DNA from: Pseudomonas huaxiensis
Lineage (GTDB): Bacteria; Pseudomonadota; Gammaproteobacteria; Pseudomonadales; Pseudomonadaceae
NCBI RefSeq assembly: GCF_003231275.1
Contig: NZ_QKVL01000009.1
Coordinates: 112,492 to 176,491 of the forward strand
Direction of reading: 5' to 3'
Length of the DNA stretch: 64,000 bases
Under the pieces are notes generated by a model. It was not told the DNA's origin. It searched no databases and was given only the letters and a program-made list of their open reading frames with translations. Position 1 is the stretch's first letter. Every line of letters starts with the position of its first letter. Positions 35,789 through 42,932 of this stretch are shown here, one piece after another. The position numbers and the translations under genes are program-made.

Positions 35789-36763
35789 TTACGCCCCTGC
35801 CAATGCATTGGCGACTTTCTGGTCTGCGTCTTCGCGCATCCAATCCGGGGTTGCATCCGAGTCGGGAGTAGCCGGGATGCTGTACTCCAGCCTGATTGAG
35901 GACACAGCCCGCTCCACTTGGGCGAGTAGGCCCGCGATCACTGCGCGGTGATCAGTGCCACTCTCATCGGTGTGCTGGACAAGAGAGTGAATAGCTGGGT
36001 GCAATTTGCAGGCGATGGCGGATTCCGCTTCTGTTGCCAGCTTGGTGGCCTCCTCGCGGATCGCACTGACCTTTTCGTCGGCAGTCCTAGCTGTCACCAA
36101 GCGACGGGTTTTCTCCAGCTCCAGCTTGGCATCCTGGAGCTTGCTCGATGTGTCAGCCAAGACCTGGCCCTGCGCCTCATAGTCGGCATTCACATTGTCG
36201 AGTCGCTGGGCCAGCTCCTGTTTATCCTTCGCGTTCTTCGCGATCAGATCTTCGGCCAGATCAACGAAAGCCTCCTTGTCGCCTGACTTCGCAGCTTCGA
36301 GCAGAGCCATTTTCTGGTCTTCGGGAAGCTTGCGGTACTGGCGTAGCTCGCGGTATCCGATGCCCATGCGGGACATAGACTCAAGGGCTTCTTCGCCGAG
36401 TGCACGCAGGTTACGAATGTCCTCGTCCACCTGCTCTACAGAACGACCAAGAATTCCGCAAAACTCCTGCCAGGTGCCGGATAGAAAGTCGTGACCGTCA
36501 CGACTTTTCTGCCCTTTGAGAGCCTTGTAGAGCTTATTTTCCTTGACGAAGGCCAGTTTAGAAGTCGTGACCGTCACGGAAAATTTAGCGAATGCATCAG
36601 CCATTTGAGTCTGACCCAAGAGCTGGTTCACCAGGTCACGCTCCTCTTGCATACCTTGGGCGATACTGCCCAAAGCAGTCAGCGCAGTGGCATCGTCTTG
36701 GAACGCCTGAGCGTTGATCTCAGGCATCGGTTTAATCTCCGTGGTGCTCGCTTTACGGGCCAT
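35789..36763 (-). CDS. Conserved early phage protein with coiled coil
   Basis: A 324-residue protein. ATG 36763 (MARKASTTEIKP) has AAGGAAG at good spacing. An N-terminal segment (SKLAFVKENKLYKALKG, then TWQEFCGILGRSVEQVDEDI) is typical of a phage family seen before transposase genes. The C-terminal half is coiled coil (YEAQGQVLADTSSKLQDAKLE). It probably binds DNA. Two copies of a perfect DNA palindrome lie inside its coding sequence and are read in different frames. Confidence 0.8.
   Translation of the reverse strand: MARKASTTEIKPMPEINAQAFQDDATALTALGSIAQGMQEERDLVNQLLGQTQMADAFAKFSVTVTTSKLAFVKENKLYKALKGQKSRDGHDFLSGTWQEFCGILGRSVEQVDEDIRNLRALGEEALESMSRMGIGYRELRQYRKLPEDQKMALLEAAKSGDKEAFVDLAEDLIAKNAKDKQELAQRLDNVNADYEAQGQVLADTSSKLQDAKLELEKTRRLVTARTADEKVSAIREEATKLATEAESAIACKLHPAIHSLVQHTDESGTDHRAVIAGLLAQVERAVSSIRLEYSIPATPDSDATPDWMREDADQKVANALAGA
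36485..36578. repeat. Paired palindrome inside an early gene
   Basis: AAAGTCGTGAC-C-GTCACGACTTT at 36485-36507 is a perfect 11-bp dyad. The 17-bp segment AAGTCGTGACCGTCACG recurs at 36562-36578, 76 bp away, keeping a 6-bp dyad. The copies are translated in different frames, so protein sequence does not explain the identity. Confidence 0.75.
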
Positions 36764-36779
36764 GTACAACTTCCTTAAG

Positions 36780-37097
36780 TCAGTTGGGGATGCGGGTGTA
36801 GCGCTGACGGCGCTCATGCAATTCGTGCTGGGCCTTGTTCAAGGCTTCATCGAATGCGAAGGACACCTGCACAAGACGAGAGCCCAGCAGCCAGCGGTGA
36901 TGGTCATGAGGGCTGCGATCTGCCAGTCCGGCAGTGCGGAGGTTTTCAAGAGCGCGCAAGGCGTTGTCGTTCGTGCACTCGGCAGCTAGGGCTACCTCCT
37001 TCAGGAGCATGCCCCGGAACTCATTGCCAGCGAGAGCCAACATCACACGTAGTACACGTTGCACCTGCTCAGAGGTGTACTTGCCTTCCCTATTCAT
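36780..37097 (-). CDS. IclR-like winged-helix phage regulator
   Basis: A 105-residue protein that is little more than a winged helix of the IclR type (LLKEVALAAECTNDNALRAL, then ENLRTAGLADR). It may regulate early transcription. It overlaps the next upstream gene by 4 bp. Confidence 0.75.
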   Translation of the reverse strand: MNREGKYTSEQVQRVLRVMLALAGNEFRGMLLKEVALAAECTNDNALRALENLRTAGLADRSPHDHHRWLLGSRLVQVSFAFDEALNKAQHELHERRQRYTRIPN

Positions 37098-37573
37098 GGC
37101 TGCTCCCCAAGCTCAAGCTGTGGCTGGGCATGCTGCTGCACGTTTCCGCGATGCCATGCCAGCTCTTCCAGGCCTGCTTGAATGGCGGCAAGGGCGGCGG
37201 CAGCCTCAACGTTGTCTGCATAAAAGGCCATCAGTTGGCCCGTGGCATCGTGCAGGGTTGCCTGCAGGGTCTGAATGTCGTGCGCGCTGGCAGTACGACC
37301 AGCAGGCACATCGATCAGCAGCTTGCCCCCGCTGCTGGCCAGCCAGCGTGTAACCAAGCTAATGCCGCAGGCTTGTTCGTAGGCAGGGATCAAGACAGCG
37401 GGCATACGACCGTTGGCGATCCACTTATAGAGCGCCCAGTGATCCTCCAGCCCCATCAGCGCAGCGATACGCTCGATGCTGTGGTTGGAGCGTTCTTTGG
37501 CGTGCTGCTGGCACATCTTGAGTGCGTCACGAAGGCTGGTCGGCTGGACGCGTTTCCATTGACGAGGGCTCAT
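37094..37573 (-). CDS. Phage DNA-binding protein (CII-like)
   Basis: A 159-residue protein from ATG 37573 (MSPRQWKRVQP), with GGGGAG upstream. A helix-turn-helix is likely at RIAALMGLEDHWALYKWIANG. The C-terminal part is helical. This size and place fit phage regulators between ner-like and transposase genes. Confidence 0.72.
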   Translation of the reverse strand: MSPRQWKRVQPTSLRDALKMCQQHAKERSNHSIERIAALMGLEDHWALYKWIANGRMPAVLIPAYEQACGISLVTRWLASSGGKLLIDVPAGRTASAHDIQTLQATLHDATGQLMAFYADNVEAAAALAAIQAGLEELAWHRGNVQQHAQPQLELGEQP

Positions 37574-37693
37574 TGGAAGCACTCCCCAGTCGGCGCAGCT
37601 TGGCCTTCCAAACAAAAAACGCGTTTGACCATTGGTAATGTCATTGAGCCATGCACAATGAGATCAGGTAAATTTACTGCCAGGGCGACAGCG

Positions 37694-37975
37694 ATGGACA
37701 ACGAGTTGCAACGTTTGCAAGCGCAAGTAGAAGCGCAGAGCTTCGTAATCGAAGAGTTGCTGCGGATCTGTGTACAATCCGGGCAGGTTGACCCAATGGC
37801 TATCGCTACAGGCTGGCGGTCAATACGGCAGAGCCCAACGTTCTTTGCTGCAGACGCTGCAGCGAAACGGAGGCTGGCCGATGAACTGGATGCTTGGGCT
37901 GATGTGATCATCATGCGACTTCCAAAGCCTTGGCCGGGTCGGTGCAGATCTCACCAGCTTTCAAGCCCAGTTTGA
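37694..37975 (+). CDS. Small coiled-coil protein antisense to the early operon
   Basis: A 93-residue protein whose composition looks genuine: coiled coil LQRLQAQVEAQSFVIEELLR, then DPMAIATGWRSIRQSP and RRLADELDAWADVI. It runs opposite to the early operon and overlaps the ner-like gene by 65 bp. The ribosome site is weak; another ATG at 37658 is in frame. An opposite-strand frame (37570-37914) with ATGA junctions at both ends competes for this space, so confidence is limited. Confidence 0.45.
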   Translation: MDNELQRLQAQVEAQSFVIEELLRICVQSGQVDPMAIATGWRSIRQSPTFFAADAAAKRRLADELDAWADVIIMRLPKPWPGRCRSHQLSSPV

Positions 37976-38135
37976 TGGCAATTTCATGAGCCTGGCCGCG
38001 CATGCACTTTTTGCGGCCACCGAGCACTTCGAAAACAAGGTTCGGGGAGAATTTGTTGGCGACCGCCCATTGGGTGATCGAAACGCCCTTTGACTTGAGC
38101 TCCTCACGAGCCTGGTCGGGGGTACGTAGCTTCAT
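37911..38135 (-). CDS. Ner-like DNA-binding protein, first early gene
   Basis: A 74-residue protein with a helix-turn-helix in SITQWAVANKFSPNLVFEVLGG, followed by RKKCMRGQAHEIAIKLGL, typical of the small regulators opposite the repressor in Mu-like phages. It is preceded by AAAGGAG. It is divergent from the repressor gene across 103 bp. Confidence 0.83.
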   Translation of the reverse strand: MKLRTPDQAREELKSKGVSITQWAVANKFSPNLVFEVLGGRKKCMRGQAHEIAIKLGLKAGEICTDPAKALEVA

Positions 38136-38222
38136 GAAGGAAGCTCCTTTCGAGGGGTTATGGCGCCGCTTTTGGTGCCGACTAAGTGACCATTCGTGGT
38201 GGGATGGTGTGAACTAATTTTG

Positions 38223-38237
38223 GTGTAAGGGTTACAC
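38223..38237. promoter_or_regulatory. Operator overlapping the repressor ribosome site
   Basis: GTGTAA-GGG-TTACAC is a perfect dyad ending 1 bp before the repressor GTG start and containing its Shine-Dalgarno AAGGG. A further TTACAC lies at 38263-38268 and a GTGTGAAC half-site at 38205-38212. This is a likely autoregulation and early-control site. Confidence 0.6.
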
Positions 38238-38238
38238 A

Positions 38239-38661
38239 GTGTCAATAGAGTCCGTGGAACATTTACACATACGCTTGCGGGATGAGCTGGAGCACCACGG
38301 CCTCTCGCTTGCCGATGCGTCGCGGGTCATTGGTGATTCTTCTAGTCAGGGGCTTCGTGATGTGTGTTCCGGGCGGAAGCGGGCTACCGCTGAGCTAATT
38401 GGGCGCCTAGCAGTCACGGGGATCGACATACTCTTTGTGCTAACAGGGCAGCGCACAGCCTCAAATGCCTTGGCGTCGGGACAGTTGCCTTCAGACGAAC
38501 AGCTTCTGCTCGACAGTTATCGGGGGCTCAGTGCTACGAAGAAAAAGCAACTGCTCGTATCGCTGCTGAGCGGTGGCGTGGCGAAAAAATCAGCTAAGGG
38601 CGGCAGTGTTGTTGTCAGCGGCTCGGGTAACAGAGCTGCAGGTAGGGACTACAAGGAGTGA
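38239..38661 (+). CDS. XRE-like phage repressor
   Basis: A 140-residue protein with an N-terminal helix-turn-helix (HGLSLADASRVIGDSSSQGL, then RDVCSGRKRATAELIGRLA). It lacks the S24 protease domain of LexA-type repressors. The last 14 residues read SGSGNRAAGRDYKE, a tag repeated at the start of the next protein. It uses a GTG start and is divergent from the early operon, as expected for the lysogeny repressor. Confidence 0.8.
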   Translation: MSIESVEHLHIRLRDELEHHGLSLADASRVIGDSSSQGLRDVCSGRKRATAELIGRLAVTGIDILFVLTGQRTASNALASGQLPSDEQLLLDSYRGLSATKKKQLLVSLLSGGVAKKSAKGGSVVVSGSGNRAAGRDYKE

Positions 38662-38674
38662 GGAGTAGTGATTC

Positions 38675-39283
38675 GTGGGTGATAAGGAAGTTAATGTCGG
38701 CGGCGAACAAAATAGGGCTGCTGGAGGCGATTACTACGAGTTCAATTTCACAGCCCATCATGAGGCCAGCACTCAGCGCGATTCGCGCGAGCTTGTACCT
38801 GCTCAAAAGAAAGAGTTATACGACCTAGGTACGAGGTGCTGCGAGCTGGGAGCAGACTCCAAGGACATTTGGCGAGCTGTCTTCGCCGAGCTCGGTGTTA
38901 AGCAGATCGGCGACATTACTGCTGAGCAGTTCCAGCAGGCTCGCATCGTGCTGCAGCGACGACTCGACAATCTTTTGGACGAAGAGGATAAGCGACGACT
39001 GGTCGGTAAGATTCTCCGTACGACCACCGAGAAGGATGCAAAGTCTGAACTGAATAACTTCTGCGACGTGACCTTCGGACGTACCCATCTCAACAAGCTA
39101 AAGCGAGCTGAGCTTCAGCGTGTGCTGGAGTTTGTCCAGGGCTTTCAGATTCAACCTCTGGCAGGCGGAGCCAAGCCGGCGTATCTACAGCGTATGCCTC
39201 TGCGAGAGTTCTTACTGACCTACAGAGCGCATGCTAGTGGGCTGTTTATATTCGGTGTGTTCGTAGGAAAGTTCTGGTTTTGA
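38675..39283 (+). CDS. Unknown protein carrying the repressor's NRAAG tag and a C-terminal membrane span
   Basis: A 202-residue protein from GTG 38675 (GAGGAG upstream). Residues ~8-20 read VGGEQNRAAGGDYYEF, nearly the same as the C-terminal tag of the repressor. The middle is helical and charged. The last ~20 residues (SGLFIFGVFVGKFWF) are a probable membrane anchor. It sits at the usual accessory-gene position between repressor and late genes. The function could be exclusion or phage defence, by position only. Confidence 0.65.
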   Translation: MGDKEVNVGGEQNRAAGGDYYEFNFTAHHEASTQRDSRELVPAQKKELYDLGTRCCELGADSKDIWRAVFAELGVKQIGDITAEQFQQARIVLQRRLDNLLDEEDKRRLVGKILRTTTEKDAKSELNNFCDVTFGRTHLNKLKRAELQRVLEFVQGFQIQPLAGGAKPAYLQRMPLREFLLTYRAHASGLFIFGVFVGKFWF

Positions 39284-39323
39284 TCCGATAAGCGCTGGAC
39301 AGGGCTATCTAAAGGAGAGAGGA

Positions 39324-40061
39324 ATGTCTGACGTTGTTTCTGTTATGGGTTTGATTTTCGTAGTGCTTGCCATCGCTGGTTTGTTTAAACCCGCACTATT
39401 CAAAGACAAAAAAACGGGGAAAGTGCCCAGTCGTTGGCCAATCTTCTTTGCTGGGATGGTGATTGCGGTTGTCGCGTTTTACATCGCTCACTACTCAGCT
39501 CCTCGACCAAAAGCAAAGCAGGTGCCAGGGGTTGCCGCCTCGGACGTGAAAGCGAATTCGACTGTTGCCCAGCCCCCTATCTACTCTAGTGGGAGCCCTA
39601 GTGCTTTGGTTGCGGCCACACGGCTAGTGGAGGCTTTGGACAAAACTATGCTCGCGAGTCCTAGTGTTATTCAGAGTAGCAACCTGCAGGCACTAGGTGC
39701 TCACAGTCGCCTGTTTGGGGATTTGGCTGAATCGGCCAAAGAGCAGTTTGGCGCCACAATTTATGACCCTCTTGGCCGCTGTGGCATTGCTAGCGTTAAC
39801 GCTCGCAGTTGGTGGAATGCCCAGACCGACGCAGCTCGCAAGAATGGCGTAGAGTCGATTCCAGGGACAATCAAGGATTTCTTAGATCAGTATCAAGAGA
39901 ACCGAACGGAATGCTTGGCAGTTGCTGGGAACGAAAAAGTCGATGATCTCAAAACACGTGAGTGCCTAACGTCATACGACTATGACACTGCGACGCAAAA
40001 GGTTGTCGAAGTACCAAAACCCAAGCACTGCAGTCAAAGTCGACCCGCGACAGATAGCTGA
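39324..40061 (+). CDS. Membrane-anchored accessory phage protein
   Basis: A 245-residue protein with two N-terminal membrane spans (MGLIFVVLAIAGLF and FFAGMVIAVVAFYIAHY) and a ~190-residue soluble domain. That domain has several cysteines (RCGIASVNARSWWN, NRTECLAVAG, RECLTSYDYD). It has a strong AAAGGAGAGAGG ribosome site. Codon use is more AT-rich than that of the late genes. No family was recognised; it may be a lysogenic-conversion gene. Confidence 0.65.
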   Translation: MSDVVSVMGLIFVVLAIAGLFKPALFKDKKTGKVPSRWPIFFAGMVIAVVAFYIAHYSAPRPKAKQVPGVAASDVKANSTVAQPPIYSSGSPSALVAATRLVEALDKTMLASPSVIQSSNLQALGAHSRLFGDLAESAKEQFGATIYDPLGRCGIASVNARSWWNAQTDAARKNGVESIPGTIKDFLDQYQENRTECLAVAGNEKVDDLKTRECLTSYDYDTATQKVVEVPKPKHCSQSRPATDS

Positions 40062-40063
40062 TT

Positions 40064-40084
40064 CTCTTTAAACCCGATTAAAAG
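40064..40084. repeat. Late-block repeat, copy 1
   Basis: This 21-bp sequence with core CTTTAAACCCGATTAAAAG lies 79 bp before the lysis gene start at 40163. It is the first of four perfect copies. The core is an imperfect palindrome (CTTTAAA/TTAAAAG). Confidence 0.8.
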
Positions 40085-40095
40085 AACTCCTGCTG

Positions 40096-40119
40096 CACGC
40101 CGCCGATCATGGCGGCGTG
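40096..40119 (+). terminator. Hairpin in the lysis-operon leader
   Basis: CACGCCGCC-GATCAT-GGCGGCGTG is a perfect 9-bp stem followed by TTCGTTT. It lies after repeat copy 1 and before the lysis genes. It may end accessory-gene transcription, or be passed by antitermination. Confidence 0.5.
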
Positions 40120-40162
40120 TTCGTTTCGGCGCCGCCCTGGCGCCCAACCTGCAGGAGGCGTC

Positions 40163-40630
40163 ATGCGACCCAACTCCCCCCGTGGTATCCGTAACTCCAA
40201 CCCCGGCAACATTCGCCACGTCAAAGGCACACGCTGGCAGGGTATGTCGGCGAACCAGAGTGATGCCGACTTCGTCCAGTTCACCGACCCTCGCTGGGGT
40301 ATCCGTGCCATCGCTCGCACGCTGATCACGTACCAGGACAAGCACGGCTTGCGGACCATCCGCAAGATCATCGGACGCTGGGCGCCGCCGAACGAGAACA
40401 ACACCGAGAGCTACATTCGCCAGGTCGCCGCCCGTGTGGGCGTGAGCCCAGATGGTCGGATTGACGTGTATGACTTCCCAACCATGCGAGTGCTGACCGA
40501 GGCAATCATCCGTCACGAAAACGGTGCCGGCCCGCTCCCTGAGGGCAACTGGTACGGCGAAGCGTTGATCAACGAAGGCCTGCAACTGGCCGGCATCATC
40601 CCCGATGCCTACCACGGGGAGCCAGCATGA
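40163..40630 (+). CDS. Muralytic enzyme, phage lysozyme-like (P5-type)
   Basis: A 155-residue protein of the phage family often called structural protein P5: GIRNSNPGNIRHVKGTRWQG, then GIRAIARTLITYQDKHGLRT and WAPPNENNTESYI. It probably cleaves peptidoglycan glycan strands for lysis. ATG 40163 is preceded by GGAGG. It heads the lysis cassette, which adds support. Confidence 0.82.
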   Translation: MRPNSPRGIRNSNPGNIRHVKGTRWQGMSANQSDADFVQFTDPRWGIRAIARTLITYQDKHGLRTIRKIIGRWAPPNENNTESYIRQVAARVGVSPDGRIDVYDFPTMRVLTEAIIRHENGAGPLPEGNWYGEALINEGLQLAGIIPDAYHGEPA

Positions 40631-40845
40631 AACTGATCGCGAACTGGCGGCGTTGCTATCGCCTGTACAGCGTCCAGATCGGCTTGCTGATTGCGCTGTT
40701 CGGCTTCATTCAACTGAGCGTTTTGCCGATGTGGGAAGCCCAGCTTTCAGACCGCGCCTATGCGGTGCTGAACAGCGCCCTGGCACTTCTGCTCTTCATC
40801 GCTCGGCTGGTGAAGCAAGGCCCCGACCAGGACACGCCATTGTGA
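40627..40845 (+). CDS. Holin-like small membrane protein
   Basis: A 72-residue protein with two hydrophobic segments (VQIGLLIALFGFIQLSVLPM and AVLNSALALLLFIARLV) and a charged C-terminus. Its size, spans and position between the muralytic enzyme and the spanin fit a holin. It overlaps both neighbours by 4 bp. Confidence 0.78.
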   Translation: MKLIANWRRCYRLYSVQIGLLIALFGFIQLSVLPMWEAQLSDRAYAVLNSALALLLFIARLVKQGPDQDTPL

Positions 40846-40979
40846 AGCTGCGGCTGGTGCCGCTTCCCATCACCTGGTTGTACATCCCACCGATTGCTGC
40901 TGGCACCTGGCTGACCTGCACCACAAGGCGCCCGCGCAGCAAGCACAGCCGCAGGAGGATCAAACATGGCCGTACTTGA
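40842..40979 (+). CDS. Tiny protein of the lysis cassette
   Basis: A 45-residue frame from a GTG that overlaps the holin stop. It has one hydrophobic segment (LPITWLYIPPIAAGTWL) and a very basic tail (RRPRSKHSRRRIKHGR). Its end overlaps the spanin start by 14 bp. It could be a holin modulator; it may also be non-coding. Confidence 0.4.
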   Translation: MKLRLVPLPITWLYIPPIAAGTWLTCTTRRPRSKHSRRRIKHGRT

Positions 40980-41574
40980 TGTCTTGTCTTTGCGCACCGG
41001 GTTTGCGTGGTCTGTCGCGGCTTGCGCCCTGGCTGCTGTGGCAAGTGGATCAGTTGGGTATGGCCTTGGCTCTCGTCAGGCCGCAGCGCTGGGAGCCGCC
41101 AACCTCGCCGCGCTGAAACAGCAATACGCCGAGCAAGCCCTGGCAAATGGGCAGAAGAGCCTGGACGACCTGCTGAGCGAGATACGCCGTGCCAACGATG
41201 CGGAAGCCCAACTCATCAACGCGAAGGCCCAACACCAAACCGAGCTGGATCATCTCCAGGAGCGAATCCCCAATGTCACCACCGTCTACCTGCCTGCGCC
41301 TGCGTCCAAGCCTGTTGCCATTCCTCGTTGCGTGTTCACTGCTGGCTGGCTGCGCGACTACAACGCCGCCCTCGGTGTGCCCGCCACCGTCCAAGGCACC
41401 ACTACCGGCCACCCTCAAGCAGCGACCAGCACCGCCCCCGGCACTGGCGCCGAGCTACTGGAAAGCGGCGTTACGCCTGCCGACATCCTCGCCCATGCCC
41501 AGGACTATGGCATGTGGGCTCGCAACAACATGGCACAGCTCAACGCCGTGCTCGATCTTCAAGAAAAGGACTGA
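40966..41574 (+). CDS. Rz: Rz-like inner-membrane spanin
   Basis: A 202-residue protein with an N-terminal signal anchor (AWSVAACALAAVASGSVGYG), then a coiled-coil periplasmic domain (ALKQQYAEQALANGQKSLDD). Rz proteins bridge to the outer-membrane Rz1 lipoprotein to fuse membranes in the last step of lysis. A lipoprotein gene is nested in its 3' half, which confirms the role. Confidence 0.87.
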   Translation: MAVLDVLSLRTGFAWSVAACALAAVASGSVGYGLGSRQAAALGAANLAALKQQYAEQALANGQKSLDDLLSEIRRANDAEAQLINAKAQHQTELDHLQERIPNVTTVYLPAPASKPVAIPRCVFTAGWLRDYNAALGVPATVQGTTTGHPQAATSTAPGTGAELLESGVTPADILAHAQDYGMWARNNMAQLNAVLDLQEKD

Positions 41575-41590
41575 CCGCGTATGGATGTAG
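41273..41590 (+). CDS. Rz1: Rz1-like outer-membrane spanin lipoprotein, nested in Rz
   Basis: A 105-residue frame embedded in the +1 frame of the Rz gene. Start ATG 41273 follows CAGGAG. The signal sequence LLPFLVACSLLAGC has a lipobox with Cys27. Proline-rich stretches follow (TTTPPSVCPPPSKAPLP, PAPPPALAP), as in Rz1. It ends 16 bp after Rz. Confidence 0.85.
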   Translation: MSPPSTCLRLRPSLLPFLVACSLLAGCATTTPPSVCPPPSKAPLPATLKQRPAPPPALAPSYWKAALRLPTSSPMPRTMACGLATTWHSSTPCSIFKKRTDRVWM

Positions 41591-41799
41591 CTGACCAGGC
41601 ACAAGACAACGATTTCACCGAAGCGGCCTTGCTGGTTCACCGCAACGGCCTGCAAAAGCGGTCTGGCCCCTCGGCATATCGCTGCGAAGAGTGCGGCGAT
41701 GCAATCCCGGAAGAACGCCGCCAGGCCGCGCCAGGTACTGAACATTGCGTGGACTGCCAATCGGCCCTGGAGCACCTGCAGAAGAGAGGGATTCGATGA
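41581..41799 (+). CDS. TraR/DksA-type zinc-finger protein
   Basis: A 72-residue protein with CEECGDAIPEERRQA...CVDCQ, the C4 zinc finger of the TraR/DksA family. Phage members bind host RNA polymerase near its secondary channel or remain uncharacterised. It overlaps Rz1 and the next gene. Confidence 0.85.
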   Translation: MDVADQAQDNDFTEAALLVHRNGLQKRSGPSAYRCEECGDAIPEERRQAAPGTEHCVDCQSALEHLQKRGIR

Positions 41800-42089
41800 A
41801 CCTGAATGAACTGAACTTCGGCTTTCAGACCGTGCAGTGGCTGATCCTCACGGTCCTCGGCGTCTACACCTGGCTGACGAACCGCCAGGCTGCAAGTGCC
41901 CAAGAGTTGCTGGAGCTTCGTACCCGCATCGTTGCCCTTGAAGAGCGTGTGCGACACATGCCGGATCATGCGGCTATTGCCGAGCTGCTCGGCGACATGA
42001 AAGCCGTGCGTGCCGAACTGTCGGGCGTCCAGGCTATCGCCCGCTCGGTGGACCGAATCAATGACTACCTGCTGCGAGAAAAGAAATGA
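41796..42089 (+). CDS. DUF2730 phage protein
   Basis: A 97-residue protein with an N-terminal membrane segment (VQWLILTVLGVYTWLTNR) and a coiled coil (RIVALEERVRHMP). It resembles the Mu gp25/gp26-position proteins. ATG 41796 overlaps the upstream stop. Confidence 0.8.
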   Translation: MNLNELNFGFQTVQWLILTVLGVYTWLTNRQAASAQELLELRTRIVALEERVRHMPDHAAIAELLGDMKAVRAELSGVQAIARSVDRINDYLLREKK

Positions 42090-42379
42090 CCCCATACGCA
42101 GAGTTCCTGCGCCAGGACATGCGCCTGGTGATCCTACGTTTGCTGGTTGAAATGCCGACCTACCGCGCCAACAGCTCGGTGCTGAATGCGGCCCTGGACA
42201 GCTATGGCCACTCAGTCAGCCGCGACCAGGTGAAGACCGAATTGCAGTGGCTGTCCGAGCAAGGCGCCGTCTCCCTGGACGACATCGGCCCAGTGCTGGT
42301 TGCCAGCCTCACCGAGCGCGGCCAGGACATCGCGGCTGGCCGCGCCCGTGTGCCCGGCATCAAGCGACCGGGGGCCTGA
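42086..42379 (+). CDS. Winged-helix phage protein (VpaChn25_0724-like)
   Basis: A 97-residue protein, FLRQDMRLVILRLLVEMPTY with LQWLSEQGAV, an ArsR-like winged helix seen before the terminase genes of Mu-like phages. Its role is not established. Confidence 0.8.
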   Translation: MTPYAEFLRQDMRLVILRLLVEMPTYRANSSVLNAALDSYGHSVSRDQVKTELQWLSEQGAVSLDDIGPVLVASLTERGQDIAAGRARVPGIKRPGA

Positions 42380-42380
42380 G

Positions 42381-42932
42381 ATGGCGGGTAAATCGTCGGT
42401 CAGCCGCCTGCCCCCAGTGGTTAAGGCGTACCTGCAAAAACTGCTGCGTGAAGATCGGATGACTCTCGACGAGATGATTGAAGATCTGCGCAGCCGATTC
42501 CCAAACGAAAAAGTGCCCAGCCGCAGCGCGCTCGGGCGCTTCAAGGTGGGCTTTGAGCAGCTCACAGAGAAAGCCCGGCAGCACCGTGAGCAGGCCGAAG
42601 CTTTCGTGGGTGCACTGGGCGAAGACTCCAGCGACAAGACTGGCGCTCTGCTGGTAGAAGCCGTCTCGACCTTGACCTACCAGGCCGCAATGGGCGCCCA
42701 CGAAAAAGATGAGGTGACTATCAAAGAAGTGGCAGCCCTGGCCCGTGCCGCCAAGGCGACCATGGAAGCCCGGACCCTGAGTGTAAAAGAGCGCCAGTTC
42801 ATCGAGCGTGCTGCGCGCGAGCGCCTCTTGCAGGAACAAGCCGCCGAGCTGGACAAGGAAGTCCGCAGTGGCGGGATGGATGAAGAACAAGCCTTGTTCT
42901 GGCGTCAGAAGTTCCTCGGTGTAAAAGTATGA
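42381..42932 (+). CDS. Small terminase subunit (DUF3486, Mu gp27-like)
   Basis: A 183-residue protein starting at ATG 42381. It has an N-terminal RHH/HTH-like region (LPPVVKAYLQKLLREDRMT) and a long helical middle. DUF3486 proteins are the DNA-recognition subunit of Mu-type headful packaging. It overlaps the large subunit gene by 4 bp. Confidence 0.85.
   Translation: MAGKSSVSRLPPVVKAYLQKLLREDRMTLDEMIEDLRSRFPNEKVPSRSALGRFKVGFEQLTEKARQHREQAEAFVGALGEDSSDKTGALLVEAVSTLTYQAAMGAHEKDEVTIKEVAALARAAKATMEARTLSVKERQFIERAARERLLQEQAAELDKEVRSGGMDEEQALFWRQKFLGVKV

Noticed and set aside
37570..37914. A 114-codon minus-strand frame in the early operon
   Set aside because: Despite ATGA junctions, its Ser/Ala/Cys-rich sequence has no protein-like pattern, while the plus strand looks coding. 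It is kept as an open question in the findings.
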